The notes under the pieces: generated by a model
Databases searched by the model: none
Seen by the model: the letters and a program-made list of their open reading frames with translations, nothing else
Told to the model about the DNA's origin: nothing
In this document: in pieces, positions 1 to 8,542 of the stretch
Position numbering within the stretch: position 1 is the stretch's first letter
Layout of the letters: each line of letters begins with the position of its first letter
From: DATDRM01 sp035291705
Lineage (GTDB): Bacteria; Chloroflexota; Anaerolineae; Anaerolineales; UBA4823
Length of the DNA: 27,095 nucleotides
Direction: 5' to 3'
NCBI GenBank assembly: GCA_035291705.1
Contig: DATDRM010000223.1
Span: forward strand, 1-27,095
Position numbers and translations under genes: made by a program

Positions 1-388
1 CCATCCCCAGGTAACTGGCAAGCAAGGGCGGCACCATCGCCGCCAGCAACTTGCCCAGGTAGAGCTGCAAATCACTCAAGGGAGTGGTCAATAAGGGTTC
101 GATGCTCCGGCGCTCCTTCTCACCGACGAAACTCTCCAGGGCGATCACCAGGGACACTGTCACCGGGAAAAAGCCCACCACCATCAGCAGGAAGGGGACG
201 AGTTGTTCAAGCTCCACCCGGGCGCCATAGCGTTGGGCAAGCTGGATCAATTGCCCGGCAGCGTAATTCATCACGCTCGGGAAAATGATCGCCAACAAAA
301 AAACCGGGCCGATAATACGCCAATCGCGGAACTGGTCGCGTACCTCACGCCTGGCGACTACCAGGGCAGGGCGGAGATTATTCAGCAC
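1..388 (-). CDS. ABC-2 type transporter permease, 5' part only
   Basis: The gene runs off the left edge, so only about 129 N-terminal residues are visible. They show a first membrane segment (near residues 28-40), a second hydrophobic stretch, and the sequence FVGEKERRSIEPLLTTPLS, typical of the cytoplasmic loop of ABC-2 (NatB-like) exporter permeases. The start is a GTG at 388-386 with a GGAGG Shine-Dalgarno at 395-399. It overlaps the stop of the upstream ATPase by 11 nt, which indicates translational coupling. The permease should form the membrane channel for the ATPase encoded next to it. The exported substrate cannot be told. The family call is firm; the exact start is likely. Confidence 0.85.
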   Translation of the reverse strand, partial: MLNNLRPALVVARREVRDQFRDWRIIGPVFLLAIIFPSVMNYAAGQLIQLAQRYGARVELEQLVPFLLMVVGFFPVTVSLVIALESFVGEKERRSIEPLLTTPLSDLQLYLGKLLAAMVPPLLASYLGM

Positions 389-1319
389 GCAGCACCTCCG
401 CCCCCTGAGGGACTTTGATCGCCTGCAGATAGACCTGCTCGAGACTGCGAGGCACCTCCTCCAGGCTGACAACCGGTAATCCCTGTTCTAAGAGGCTGCG
501 CAACACGATGGGGTTTTCCTGCATGGGATGCACCGTCTGATAGCGCAACCAATCTGGACCCCACTCACTGAGCTTTAGACCCAGGGGTAATTTAAGATTT
601 CGCAGGTTTTGAGGCGATCCAAGGCGGACTTCGTATTCAGGCGGACCGAGCAAACTGTGCTTGAGGGCAGCCGGAGATCCCTGGGCGATGATCTTGCCGC
701 GGCGGATGATGGCGATCATGTCAGCTAACTCTTCGGCCTCGGCCAGGTTGTGGGTACAAATCACGATCGCCCGTTCCGCCGAACGCAAGGCGTGGATTGC
801 ATCGCGCACCAGGCGCGCACTTTCCGGGTCCATGGCAGAGGTTGGCTCATCTAACAATAGCACCGGTGGATTGTGCAGCAGAGTACGCGCCAGGGCGAGC
901 TTCTGGCGCATCCCTTGTGAAAACTGGCCGATCCGGCGCTGTTCAACTGTCGCAAGACCAAATTCCCCCAGCAGTTGCCGGGCGCGGTTCCGGCGGGTAG
1001 CCAAATCCATGCCATACAATTGGCCAAAGTAGTCCAGGTATTCGAAAGATGGCATGCGACCATACAAGCCATGCTGTTCGGTCAGTACGCCGACCGAAGC
1101 GCGCACCTTGGCAGGTTGGCCCACCACGTCATACCCGGCGATGCGTGCCCAACCGCTGGTAGGGCGCAAGATCGAGGTCAGCATGCGCACCGTGGTAGTC
1201 TTTCCCGCGCCGTTTGGTCCGAGCAGCGCTAAAACCTCACCCGCCCCGACCTGCAGGGTGACCCCATCGACTGCTAAGAACCCGTCAAACTGTTTGCTCA
1301 GGCCTTCGGTAACGATCAT
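378..1319 (-). CDS. ABC-2 type transporter ATP-binding protein
   Basis: Cytoplasmic ATPase that powers the permease encoded immediately downstream. Visible motifs are Walker A GPNGAGKT (about residues 34-41), signature FSQGMRQKL, Walker B VLLLDEPTSAMD and an H-loop in ICTHNLAEAEEL. About 85 residues follow the nucleotide-binding domain, as in NatA/CcmA-like drug or Na+ exporters. An in-frame TTG at 1325 would add two residues, but the ATG at 1319 gives the usual MIVTEGLSK beginning, and neither has a strong Shine-Dalgarno. The gene lies 15 nt after the lgt stop, so it is probably cotranscribed with lgt. The substrate is unknown. Confidence 0.93.
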   Translation of the reverse strand: MIVTEGLSKQFDGFLAVDGVTLQVGAGEVLALLGPNGAGKTTTVRMLTSILRPTSGWARIAGYDVVGQPAKVRASVGVLTEQHGLYGRMPSFEYLDYFGQLYGMDLATRRNRARQLLGEFGLATVEQRRIGQFSQGMRQKLALARTLLHNPPVLLLDEPTSAMDPESARLVRDAIHALRSAERAIVICTHNLAEAEELADMIAIIRRGKIIAQGSPAALKHSLLGPPEYEVRLGSPQNLRNLKLPLGLKLSEWGPDWLRYQTVHPMQENPIVLRSLLEQGLPVVSLEEVPRSLEQVYLQAIKVPQGAEVLRAE

Positions 1320-1334
1320 TGTCAAATAATGGTT

Positions 1335-2156
1335 TTATTCTTGCACGTCCATAGGTTGAACCGTTGACCCCGCCTGTTTGCGATGGCGCCAGACGAACGC
1401 CCCCACAGAAAGCACAGCTACCAGCAACATCGTGAACTGGTTAACGTTAATCCCACCCACTTGCGAAGGATCGAGCCTGAGAAATTCGAGGGCGAAACGC
1501 CCCAAGGGATAAGCCATCAAATAAACCAGGAACAAATCGCCGGCTTTCAAACGTGCCTTGTATCGGCGCTCGATCCATAATAAGAGGACGAGGATGCCAA
1601 AGTTCCACATGGATTCATAAAGGAAGAGTGGATGATAGCGCTCTTGATCAGCGAAGGTTGGCAAGCGGTTTTGTGGATCGATGTAAGTTCCCCAGGGCAA
1701 ATCTGTCGGCTTTCCATAGAGTTCCTGGTTGACGTAATTACCCCAGCGCCCGATGGCCTGGCCTAATGCCAGGGCCGGGGCGACGATATCCAACCACACG
1801 GCGAAAACCAGCTTGCGTTTGCGGGTGAACAAGTACAGAGCCAGCACCCCGCCGATAACCGCGCCAGGGATGCCCAGGCCTCCGTTCCTGATATTGATCG
1901 CATCGAGAGGATGAAGCAAGTAGTACCTGGTAGTGAGCCCGACAGCCACCATCGACTCAGGTGGGGTGAGGATATGCCAGATGCGCGCACCCAGGATGCC
2001 CCCGATTAAAACCCATACCAACCCATCCCAAACAAGGTCACTTTTTTCTCCGCGGCGACGCGCTTCCCGCGCGGCCAGCCAGGCGGCTGCCACGGCACCC
2101 AGCATCAGGATGATGCCGTAATAATATATCGTTAATGGTCCTATCTTGAAACCCAT
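1335..2156 (-). CDS. lgt: Prolipoprotein diacylglyceryl transferase
   Basis: Membrane enzyme that moves diacylglycerol from phosphatidylglycerol to the lipobox cysteine of prolipoproteins, the first step of lipoprotein maturation. The 273-residue length is normal for the family. The Lgt signature is present as GRWGNYVNQELYG (about residues 136-148), with the conserved NGGLGIPGA motif before it and HPLFLYES after it. About seven hydrophobic segments span the protein. Several predicted lipoproteins in this window (7524-8393, 16078-16572 and 19899-21080) would be its substrates. The ATG at 2156 is preceded by AAGGGAAA, with AAGGAGG further upstream. A strong palindromic element lies just upstream, between this gene and the phosphatidyltransferase gene. 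Confidence 0.96.
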   Translation of the reverse strand: MGFKIGPLTIYYYGIILMLGAVAAAWLAAREARRRGEKSDLVWDGLVWVLIGGILGARIWHILTPPESMVAVGLTTRYYLLHPLDAINIRNGGLGIPGAVIGGVLALYLFTRKRKLVFAVWLDIVAPALALGQAIGRWGNYVNQELYGKPTDLPWGTYIDPQNRLPTFADQERYHPLFLYESMWNFGILVLLLWIERRYKARLKAGDLFLVYLMAYPLGRFALEFLRLDPSQVGGINVNQFTMLLVAVLSVGAFVWRHRKQAGSTVQPMDVQE

Positions 2157-2191
2157 TTTCCCTTATGCCTCCTTTATTACATTAGCATATT

Positions 2192-2285
2192 TAGGAGTTA
2201 CGCAGATGTGGGGATTGGGGGGGTGTTTGGGCGGGCGTTGCCCGCCCAAACACCCCCCATCCTCATTCCAACTGCGTAAGTCCTA
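2192..2285. mobile_element. 94-bp palindromic element (MITE-like)
   Basis: The ends are imperfect inverted repeats: TAGGAGTTACGCAG at 2192-2205 and CTGCGTAAGTCCTA at 2272-2285. The centre is a 19-bp perfect stem (2218-2236 with 2240-2258) closed by a 3-nt GTT loop. It fills the gap between two minus-strand genes. Termini of the type TAGGA-TTACGCA recall small non-autonomous elements and IS ends in cyanobacteria and Chloroflexota; that is from memory and not checked. No transposase is encoded. The hairpin could also attenuate transcription from the phosphatidyltransferase gene into lgt. Confidence 0.7.
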
Positions 2286-2296
2286 ATATTATAAAG

Positions 2297-2911
2297 TTAT
2301 CTTGAACGCGTCTGGCGCCGTATATCCATGATGCGTTGGAAGGCAGTCAGGTTTGCCAGAAGCGCGATGATCCCCAAGCCGATTAGCGGAAAGTTGAGAA
2401 CCAGGGCCGGCGCCAGCACCAGGTAACGCTCCATCCGGGTGAGCAGGCCTACTTTGGTGTCATAACCGAGGGATTGGGCACGGGCGCGCACATAGGATAC
2501 CAGCACCGCGCCCATGGAGGCGGCATAGGTAAGGAGAGCAGCCAACCAGTTTCCCTGCTGAATAAAATAGAACAACAGCCCCCCAAAGATGACCAATTCC
2601 GAGTAACGGTCGGTGACCGAATCGATGAAACTGCCAAACTTGCTGGATTCCCCTCGCAGGCGGGCCATGGTCCCATCCAGGGCATCAACCGGCCCCATCG
2701 CTAGGATCAGAATGCCCCCCAGCGTCATCTTCCCCTGTGCCAGAAATATGGCACCTGCGGTGTTACCAACCAACCCCAGGATGGTCATCGTATTCGGCAT
2801 CAACCCCAGGTGATTGAGGAATGCCCCGATGGGATCAAGGATACCCTTGAAGCGCTCCCGCATCTGTTCTGTTAAAGTTAGCTGGTTGTTCTTTTCCGTC
2901 ACTTGCTCCAC
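2297..2911 (-). CDS. CDP-alcohol phosphatidyltransferase family protein
   Basis: Integral membrane enzyme of phospholipid synthesis that transfers a phosphatidyl group from CDP-diacylglycerol to an alcohol. The full family signature is visible as D76xxD79G80xxA83R84, then eight residues, then G93xxxD97xxxD101; the four Asp residues bind the metal. About five to six membrane segments follow in 204 residues. The alcohol (glycerol-3-phosphate, inositol phosphate or other) cannot be read from the sequence. The start is a GTG at 2911 without a clear Shine-Dalgarno; an ATG at codon 17 is an alternative. A consensus promoter lies 40 nt upstream, so the gene probably starts its own transcript. Confidence 0.9.
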   Translation of the reverse strand: MEQVTEKNNQLTLTEQMRERFKGILDPIGAFLNHLGLMPNTMTILGLVGNTAGAIFLAQGKMTLGGILILAMGPVDALDGTMARLRGESSKFGSFIDSVTDRYSELVIFGGLLFYFIQQGNWLAALLTYAASMGAVLVSYVRARAQSLGYDTKVGLLTRMERYLVLAPALVLNFPLIGLGIIALLANLTAFQRIMDIRRQTRSR

Positions 2912-2950
2912 GAAGGATATCCAACCTTTCTCTGAATAAGTGTTACCGAT

Positions 2951-2979
2951 ATGCTATCTTATGGCGACAGGACTGTCAA
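2951..2979 (-). promoter_or_regulatory. Sigma70-type promoter of the phosphatidyltransferase gene
   Basis: On the minus strand, TTGACA (2979-2974) is separated by exactly 17 nt from TAGCAT (2956-2951). This is a perfect -35 and a good -10, about 40 nt upstream of the GTG start and just after the ftsK stop codon. Confidence 0.75.
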
Positions 2980-2984
2980 GCGAT

Positions 2985-5195
2985 CTATTCTTCTTGCGGT
3001 CCCATCAACACCTCACGTTCACGACCTCCACCGAGAGCGGGACCGATCACCCCCAGCTCTTCCAGTTCATCGATTAAGCGGGCTGCGCGTGGGTAACCGA
3101 TTCGCAGGCGGCGCTGGAGGAATGAGGCGCTGGCGCGCTGCCCCTCGCGCACGATGGCGATCGCTTTTTCGATCAGATCGTCCTTCTCTGCCAGGAGAGC
3201 CTCTTCTTCAAGCAGGTCCTCCCAGGGCGGCGATATATCTTCCTCTGCTGGGGAGGAGCGCTGCCAGAAGGTGATCACCCGCTCGATCTCCTGGTCTGTG
3301 ACCATTACACCTTGGGCCCGGATTGGGCTGCCCGCTTCGGGCGGCAGGAAGAGCAGATCCCCACGCCCGAGCAACGATTCTGCCCCACTCAGGTCTAAAA
3401 TCACGCGCGAATCCACCGATGAAGCCACAGCAAACGAAATGCGCGCCGGAAAATTGGCTTTGATCAAGCCGGTGACCACATCCGTGCTCGGTCGTTGTGT
3501 GGCCACGACCAGGTGAATGCCAGTGGCGCGCGCCATCTGAGCTAAACGCACCAGGGCCGGTTCTGTCTGTTCAGGAGCCGACATCATCAAATCTGCCAGC
3601 TCATCGATCATCACCACGATATGCGGTAGAGGTTCTTCACCCCGCCGGCGGCGGGTTTTCCGATTAAAGGAGTCGATATTGCGGGAATGGGTGGCTTCCA
3701 GGATCTTGTATCGGCGGTCCATTTCTGCCACCGTCCAGCGTAACACCCCTAAGATGCGCTCCAGATCGGTCTCAACCTTACCGTACAGGTGCGGGAGGCC
3801 GTTGAAGCGCACCAGTTCCACCATCTTGGGATCGATCATCACCAACCGCAAGTCTTGCGGGGTGTTGTTCATCACCAGGCAGGCAGTCAATGCCGCAATG
3901 CAAACCGATTTGCCCGAACCTGTCGTGCCCGCAATGAGCAAGTGAGGCATGCTCGCCAGGTCAGCAACCACCGCCTGACCGGAAACATCGCGACCCAGAG
4001 CGATCGTCAAGGGCGAGCCAAACCTGTAAAAGGCCTCCGTCTCCAGGATCGGCCTTAAGCGCACCACCGTTGACCGGGAGTTAGGCACTTCGATGCCCAC
4101 ATACGGGCGACCAGGCACCGGGGCCTCGATGCGCAGGCTGGAGGCCGAGAGCGCCAACGCCAGGTCGCGCTGCAGGGAGGCGATCTGCGCCACCCTTACC
4201 TTCTGGCGGATTACCTCATCTTCGCTCCCAGGCTTCTCCACGAACCCCGGCTCGACTGCAAACTGCGTCACAGTCGGTCCAATCCGAAACCCAACCACCT
4301 TGGCCGGGATGCTGAACTCCGCCAGCGTCTTCTCGATCAGCCCGGCAGTCAGATTGATATTGCGTTCGTCGGGGCGGACGGTCTGCTCATTCAATAATAA
4401 ATCCAGGGCTGGCAGTCGTTCGTCACGTACAGGGGGCGGGAGGTTTTCTTCATCCCGCACCTGGATCTTGAATTTCTTACGGTATTCAGCCGGCAGATGG
4501 GGAAGTTTTCTCTTGGCAGATTCACCAGCAGCCATCCCGGGCTCTGCAACACCCTCATTGATCACCCCTCTTCCTACCCCGAGAGGTTCCAGATCATTTC
4601 CCGACTGCCCTTCCATTCGTTCGAGCACCATCTTTGTCAAGGGCCGGATTAAACCCAGACCAGCAAAAGCCGCCCATAAAAACAGAAAACTCAAAACCAC
4701 TTCCAGCAGCCAGGTTGGCTTGATGACCATCCTCACCAACTCAGCCAGTCCCCAACCGACTAATCCGCCATCGAGGCCCTGGGCCGCGCGTTGCACCGAA
4801 ATCCCACCCAGCACGGTTAAGAGCGCCAGGGCGGCGAATGCCGCCATCTCCAAGGCCAGCACGCGCCCCCAGGGGATATTCAATGGAGCGTTTGCCCGCC
4901 GGCGCAGCATCGCCACTCCGGCTATAGCCGCGATCAACACAAACAGGAAACTGCCCCAACCGAACCACAGGCGCAGGATACTCGTCCACCAGGTGAGCAT
5001 AACACCCCCCGTGAGCTTGAAAAGCGCCAGCAGAGTCATCAAGGCCAACGCCAGGCACGCCACTCCGCCGAGGTCCCAGGAGAAGCGTTCAAAGTTAGTC
5101 AGAAAACGCAGGAGGCCATCTATCCAGGAGCGCGGCTCTTCAATAACAGACTCTGGCTTTGGGCGACCCACCTGGTGGGAATACTTTCTGGTCAC
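2985..5195 (-). CDS. ftsK: FtsK/SpoIIIE-family DNA translocase
   Basis: Septum-associated DNA pump that clears and segregates chromosome termini during division. From the chosen GTG start (736 residues) there are four N-terminal membrane segments (about 44-59, 75-97, 111-130 and 163-183) and a short linker. The motor follows, with Walker A GTTGSGKS (about 423-430) and Walker B VVMIDELADLMM (about 527-538). A C-terminal winged-helix gamma domain recognises KOPS-type DNA and ends the protein. The open frame extends upstream to 5591, but that part overlaps the EamA gene and has no membrane-protein character. GTG at 5195 avoids the overlap; ATG at 5267 is the alternative. Start uncertain, function firm. 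Confidence 0.93.
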   Translation of the reverse strand: MTRKYSHQVGRPKPESVIEEPRSWIDGLLRFLTNFERFSWDLGGVACLALALMTLLALFKLTGGVMLTWWTSILRLWFGWGSFLFVLIAAIAGVAMLRRRANAPLNIPWGRVLALEMAAFAALALLTVLGGISVQRAAQGLDGGLVGWGLAELVRMVIKPTWLLEVVLSFLFLWAAFAGLGLIRPLTKMVLERMEGQSGNDLEPLGVGRGVINEGVAEPGMAAGESAKRKLPHLPAEYRKKFKIQVRDEENLPPPVRDERLPALDLLLNEQTVRPDERNINLTAGLIEKTLAEFSIPAKVVGFRIGPTVTQFAVEPGFVEKPGSEDEVIRQKVRVAQIASLQRDLALALSASSLRIEAPVPGRPYVGIEVPNSRSTVVRLRPILETEAFYRFGSPLTIALGRDVSGQAVVADLASMPHLLIAGTTGSGKSVCIAALTACLVMNNTPQDLRLVMIDPKMVELVRFNGLPHLYGKVETDLERILGVLRWTVAEMDRRYKILEATHSRNIDSFNRKTRRRRGEEPLPHIVVMIDELADLMMSAPEQTEPALVRLAQMARATGIHLVVATQRPSTDVVTGLIKANFPARISFAVASSVDSRVILDLSGAESLLGRGDLLFLPPEAGSPIRAQGVMVTDQEIERVITFWQRSSPAEEDISPPWEDLLEEEALLAEKDDLIEKAIAIVREGQRASASFLQRRLRIGYPRAARLIDELEELGVIGPALGGGREREVLMGPQEE

Positions 5196-5214
5196 GATTG
5201 ATGTCCAAATTTTG

Positions 5215-6174
5215 TCAATCAGATAACTCCATTGTGGGTGGATTCGCCCCACTTTGGGATGCGACATAAATACCAGCCAGAATAAGTATAGCACCAAAAA
5301 TCTTGAGACCCGTAGGCGCCTCTTGGAGAAGCAGGTAAGCCAATATGGTCGAACCGATCGGTTCGCCCAGCAAGGTAATCGAGACAAAGGCTGCTGAGAG
5401 ATAACCCAGCGCCCAATTAAAGGTAGAATGTCCCAAGAGTTGAGGAACCAGCGCCAGCAGGAGAAACCAGACGGTTGCCAGTGGCGGGTAACCCCAGGGC
5501 GTTTGGCCAGCCGCGAGCATGATGGCGACCAGGACAAGCGCAGCCGCTCCATAGACAACGAAGACGTATGGGACCAGTGACATCCCGGCACGCAATCGGC
5601 GCCCGATCAACAAGTATCCGGCGGCCATCCAGGCGCCCACTAAGGCCAGAAAATCGCCCACGAAGGCACGGCCGCGGATAAACTCCTTCAAAGACGGACA
5701 AACGAGCCGCATATCACCCCAGGAGCATGTATCGCTCAAACCTATGATGATGCTCCCCAGGAGTGCCAGCCCCATGCCGAATAAGATCAGGCGAGTTAGC
5801 GGTTCCTTTATCGTCAATGGCGAAAGCAATGCCACCCACATCGGTGCTGTAGAAACCAACACGACCGAGCTGGCCACGGTTGTATATTCTAGCGAAGTGA
5901 TCCAGGTCGCAAAGTGAAGCGCCAGGAAGAAGCCGGATAGAGACGCCAGGGCAATTTTCGACCCTTGCAGGCGGCGGATTTCCGCCCGGTACCGCAGGAA
6001 AGCCAGCGGAGCGAGGATCAACGTCGCCAGAACCAATCGGTAGGCTGCTATCACCAGAGACGGCGCATAAACCTGGGCATAACGGACAAAAATGGATCCT
6101 GTTGACACGGCCAGTATGCCAAACAGGATGGCCAGGGCAGGTGGCACAAAAGGGCGGCGTTGGGGAACATTCAT
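5215..6174 (-). CDS. EamA/DMT-family transporter
   Basis: Ten hydrophobic segments in 319 residues are arranged as two EamA repeats, as in drug/metabolite transporters. Recognisable family sequence includes TGSIFVRYAQ near the N-terminus and the second-repeat stretch SAAFVSITLLGEPIGSTILAYL near the end. These proteins export or import small metabolites across the inner membrane; the substrate cannot be predicted. The ATG at 6174 has no clear Shine-Dalgarno. The gene is divergent from sodA and its stop lies 19 nt before the preferred ftsK start, so the two may be cotranscribed. Confidence 0.9.
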   Translation of the reverse strand: MNVPQRRPFVPPALAILFGILAVSTGSIFVRYAQVYAPSLVIAAYRLVLATLILAPLAFLRYRAEIRRLQGSKIALASLSGFFLALHFATWITSLEYTTVASSVVLVSTAPMWVALLSPLTIKEPLTRLILFGMGLALLGSIIIGLSDTCSWGDMRLVCPSLKEFIRGRAFVGDFLALVGAWMAAGYLLIGRRLRAGMSLVPYVFVVYGAAALVLVAIMLAAGQTPWGYPPLATVWFLLLALVPQLLGHSTFNWALGYLSAAFVSITLLGEPIGSTILAYLLLQEAPTGLKIFGAILILAGIYVASQSGANPPTMELSD

Positions 6175-6193
6175 GAGTTAAATGAGTTGCAGC

Positions 6194-6222
6194 TTGACAA
6201 AGGGTTAGGCGAAGTTTACAAT
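6194..6222 (+). promoter_or_regulatory. Consensus promoter of the superoxide dismutase gene
   Basis: TTGACA at 6194-6199 is followed after exactly 17 nt by TACAAT at 6217-6222. It matches the housekeeping consensus at 11 of 12 positions and predicts an mRNA leader of about 80 nt before the sodA ATG at 6310. Confidence 0.8.
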
Positions 6223-6309
6223 CTCTCCCAGTCGGTTTTCCCGATATGCTACTTCACAAGCTTGCAAAAAGCAACCCTATTCAATTTACAAATACTTAAG
6301 GAGTGTATC

Positions 6310-6912
6310 ATGTCTTTTGAACTACCCCCTCTCCCCTACGCGTACAACGCCCTTGAGCCGCACATCGATGCCATGACGATGGAGATCCACCATACCAAGC
6401 ACCACAATGCTTATGTGACTAATTTGAACGCAGCGTTAGACAAACATCCCCACTTGGCTGGAAAATCATTGGAAGAGCTGGTAACCAACCTGGATGGCCT
6501 GCCGGAGGATATTCGCACCGCGGTGCGCAACAATGGAGGCGGTCATTTCAACCATAGCCTGTTCTGGAAGGTCATGTCCCCCAATGGCGGCGGTGAGCCA
6601 TCCGGGGCTTTAGCCCAGGCGATTTCAACTGCGTTTGGTGACTTTGCTTCCTTCAAAACCACCTTTGCGCAGGCTGCTGTAGGCCGCTTCGGCAGCGGTT
6701 GGGCTTGGCTTGGATTCAAGGCTGGCAAGCTGACCATACTCTCTATGCCTAATCAGGACGTCCCAATGATGGAGGGTCTGACGCCGATCCTGGGCATAGA
6801 TGTTTGGGAACACGCCTATTATCTGAAGTATCAAAACCGGCGACCAGAGTACGTGGCCAACTGGTGGAATATCGTCAATTGGGAAGAAGTCGCCCGGCGA
6901 TTCGCAGAGTAA
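6310..6912 (+). CDS. sodA: Superoxide dismutase, Mn type
   Basis: Cytoplasmic enzyme that dismutates superoxide to oxygen and hydrogen peroxide. At 200 residues it has normal length. The metal ligands are visible: His27 in IHHTKHH, the His of NHSLFW, and the Asp and His of DVWEHAYY. NNGGGHFNH and PNQDVP (the Gln contributed by the C-terminal domain) are the pattern of MnSOD rather than FeSOD. The chosen ATG has AAGGAG directly upstream; a longer open frame from 6160 is 5' leader, not protein. It has its own consensus promoter. Next to the ferredoxin gene it suggests a lineage that meets oxygen. Confidence 0.96.
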   Translation: MSFELPPLPYAYNALEPHIDAMTMEIHHTKHHNAYVTNLNAALDKHPHLAGKSLEELVTNLDGLPEDIRTAVRNNGGGHFNHSLFWKVMSPNGGGEPSGALAQAISTAFGDFASFKTTFAQAAVGRFGSGWAWLGFKAGKLTILSMPNQDVPMMEGLTPILGIDVWEHAYYLKYQNRRPEYVANWWNIVNWEEVARRFAE

Positions 6913-7054
6913 AATGACCAGTCGAAAGAAGCAACTATTTGACTATGTAACGATTAAACTATTCGACTAATCAAGGAGATGCGTGCCGTTTTGAGGTAAA
7001 ATTAACCCGGCGGCAATCCTCAAAAAACCTTTTCACAGACCGGAGGTACCTTCG

Positions 7055-7465
7055 ATGACCCACATCATTACCAGCCTTTGCCTACGCGACGCTGGGTGCG
7101 TCGATGTTTGCCCTGTCGAGTGCATCGTCCCCGGCAAGCCGGTGGACGAATGGCCATGGTTTTACATCGATCCAGACACCTGCATCGACTGCGGGGCTTG
7201 CATCCCCGAATGCCCCTTCGAAGCCATCTTTACCGAAGATGAAGTGCCAACCTCTTACGAGGCCAAGGGTGGCGAGAAGATCAGCATGCCCGCCGGAACC
7301 CCTGGATTCGACGAAGTCTTCGATGGGTCCAATCATCATGGGGAGCCAGTCCACGTGGAGCATACCCGTACCCTTTCCAAGGGAGAAGTCGTAGATCTGA
7401 CGCCCGACATCAAGCCTAACTATGACTATTTCCAGAAAGGCCCCGGCTACAAGGCATTGGAGTAG
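7055..7465 (+). CDS. Ferredoxin, 7Fe ([3Fe-4S][4Fe-4S]) type
   Basis: Small cytoplasmic electron carrier of 136 residues. Cysteines at 9, 15, 19 and 23 and at 43, 46, 49 and 53 form the pattern seen in 7Fe ferredoxins, where CVDVCPVEC and CIDCGACIPECP surround the clusters. The lack of a classical CxxC pair in the first motif fits a 3Fe cluster there. The roughly 80-residue C-terminal tail after the second motif is longer than in minimal bacterial ferredoxins but usual for this subfamily. GGAGG lies seven nt before the ATG. A strong terminator follows, so this is probably a single-gene transcript. The redox partner is unknown. Confidence 0.93.
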   Translation: MTHIITSLCLRDAGCVDVCPVECIVPGKPVDEWPWFYIDPDTCIDCGACIPECPFEAIFTEDEVPTSYEAKGGEKISMPAGTPGFDEVFDGSNHHGEPVHVEHTRTLSKGEVVDLTPDIKPNYDYFQKGPGYKALE

Positions 7466-7488
7466 TCAGTACGAGTCAATCTATTTTA

Positions 7489-7525
7489 GTGGCCCGGCGA
7501 CTGTTAGCCGGGCCACGTTTTTTTT
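7489..7525 (+). terminator. Intrinsic terminator after the ferredoxin gene
   Basis: A 10-bp perfect stem (GTGGCCCGGC at 7489-7498 with 7507-7516) has an 8-nt loop and is followed by a run of eight T. It lies 24 nt after the ferredoxin stop and abuts the stop codon of the convergent lipoprotein gene. Confidence 0.93.
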
Positions 7526-8393
7526 ATTGATTTCGCAATCCCAGGTTACCAGCGCCCATCTTGACAATAAAGGTGAGCGTTGGCCCATCACCAGACAAGA
7601 CATAATCGCCGCCCGAGGCTTGCCATTGACCGCCTAATTCCACATTGGTGAGACCACCGTCTACCGAAAGGCGAGCGGACACACCTTCCGGGACAATGAT
7701 GGTCGTGTTGCTGAGACCAGACTCGATGGAAACCGTGGCGTCACGCTGCAATTTACCAGAGAAGTTGAAAGTATAATCGCCTGCACCGCCCTTGAATTCC
7801 ATTGAAGTAAAGTTGGCATTTGCCAGACCTGATAAGGTGACTTTGGAGGCGCCGGAATCGTAACGCAGGGATTCCATCTCAACCCGGTTTGGCTCGGAAA
7901 AAGAGAGCTCGACATCTGCCGCCCCATCGGTGACATGTAAGCCCTTCAAGGACAACCCACCAAGTTCTATTCTGCCTTGATAAGCCCCGGCCTTAATACT
8001 CAGGTCCAATGGGGCAACGCCAAGTTGAAGATCCCATGTGTTGCGATAATTATCAGCGATTTTAGGGAAACCCTCGATCTGGCCGTTACCCTGGATAATG
8101 CGTGCCTGGTTTCCTTCTAAAGTCACGTTGGGTTTAAACTCCGCCACATTATAGGTAGCTTTCCCATTTACCAGGGATCCCTCTGCCCCAGGTCTCAGAA
8201 TCAATTCGCCGGCCCCAAACGCCAGCTCCACCCGTGCGGTTGCACCGGGATCAGCTAACAAAGGGACATTGATCTCATCCGTCACCGTGGGCCCAACCTT
8301 ATATTCTACTGAAGGCACCGTCGCAAGAACGCGACACGCCATGGTCATTAGAGCGAGGATCGCCAAGATCAACAGCAATTGTTTGCGGAACAT
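7524..8393 (-). CDS. Toast-rack-domain (LiaF-like) secreted or lipoprotein
   Basis: A 289-residue exported protein. The N-terminus is a signal peptide ending in LMTMAC, an imperfect lipobox (Thr at -3), so lipidation is possible but not certain. The first half has the beta-rich pattern ARVELAFGAGELILRPG of the toast-rack domain found in LiaF-type envelope-stress proteins. The second half repeats similar strands, for example LTNVELGG, and probably forms a second parallel beta-sheet module. The start at 8393 is preferred over the ATG at 8396 because GGAGG (8400-8404) then sits 6 nt away. It has its own promoter. No partner kinase is adjacent; role unknown. Confidence 0.75.
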   Translation of the reverse strand: MFRKQLLLILAILALMTMACRVLATVPSVEYKVGPTVTDEINVPLLADPGATARVELAFGAGELILRPGAEGSLVNGKATYNVAEFKPNVTLEGNQARIIQGNGQIEGFPKIADNYRNTWDLQLGVAPLDLSIKAGAYQGRIELGGLSLKGLHVTDGAADVELSFSEPNRVEMESLRYDSGASKVTLSGLANANFTSMEFKGGAGDYTFNFSGKLQRDATVSIESGLSNTTIIVPEGVSARLSVDGGLTNVELGGQWQASGGDYVLSGDGPTLTFIVKMGAGNLGLRNQ

Positions 8394-8463
8394 CATTCAC
8401 CTCCAGATTGATTGTGTTCAGATTCCCATTCAATATACGCTATTTCCACTCTCTAGTTGCATA

Positions 8464-8492
8464 ATTTTAAGACGCACCTCCCATATTATCAA
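8464..8492 (-). promoter_or_regulatory. Promoter of the toast-rack protein gene
   Basis: On the minus strand, TTGATA (8492-8487), a 17-nt spacer and TAAAAT (8469-8464) match the sigma70 consensus at five of six positions in each box. The predicted leader is about 64 nt. It lies between the small membrane-protein gene and the toast-rack gene. Confidence 0.7.
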
Positions 8493-8542
8493 GACTGGAG
8501 CGGTGTAAAATCCGCTCATACGGCTATCCTCAGCGGCGAGCT

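Noticed and set aside
4093..5226. 377-codon plus-strand open frame opposite ftsK
   Set aside because: Its product is Ser/Pro/Arg-rich without any domain and mirrors the ftsK coding strand, which has clear Walker motifs. It is an antisense shadow.
5196..5591. N-terminal extension of ftsK by 132 codons
   Set aside because: It lies inside the EamA gene, has no membrane helices and reads as a frame-shifted copy of that gene.
8498..8517. Terminator for the small membrane-protein gene
   Set aside because: GAGCGG/CCGCTC gives only six pairs and no T run follows on the minus strand; too weak to call.
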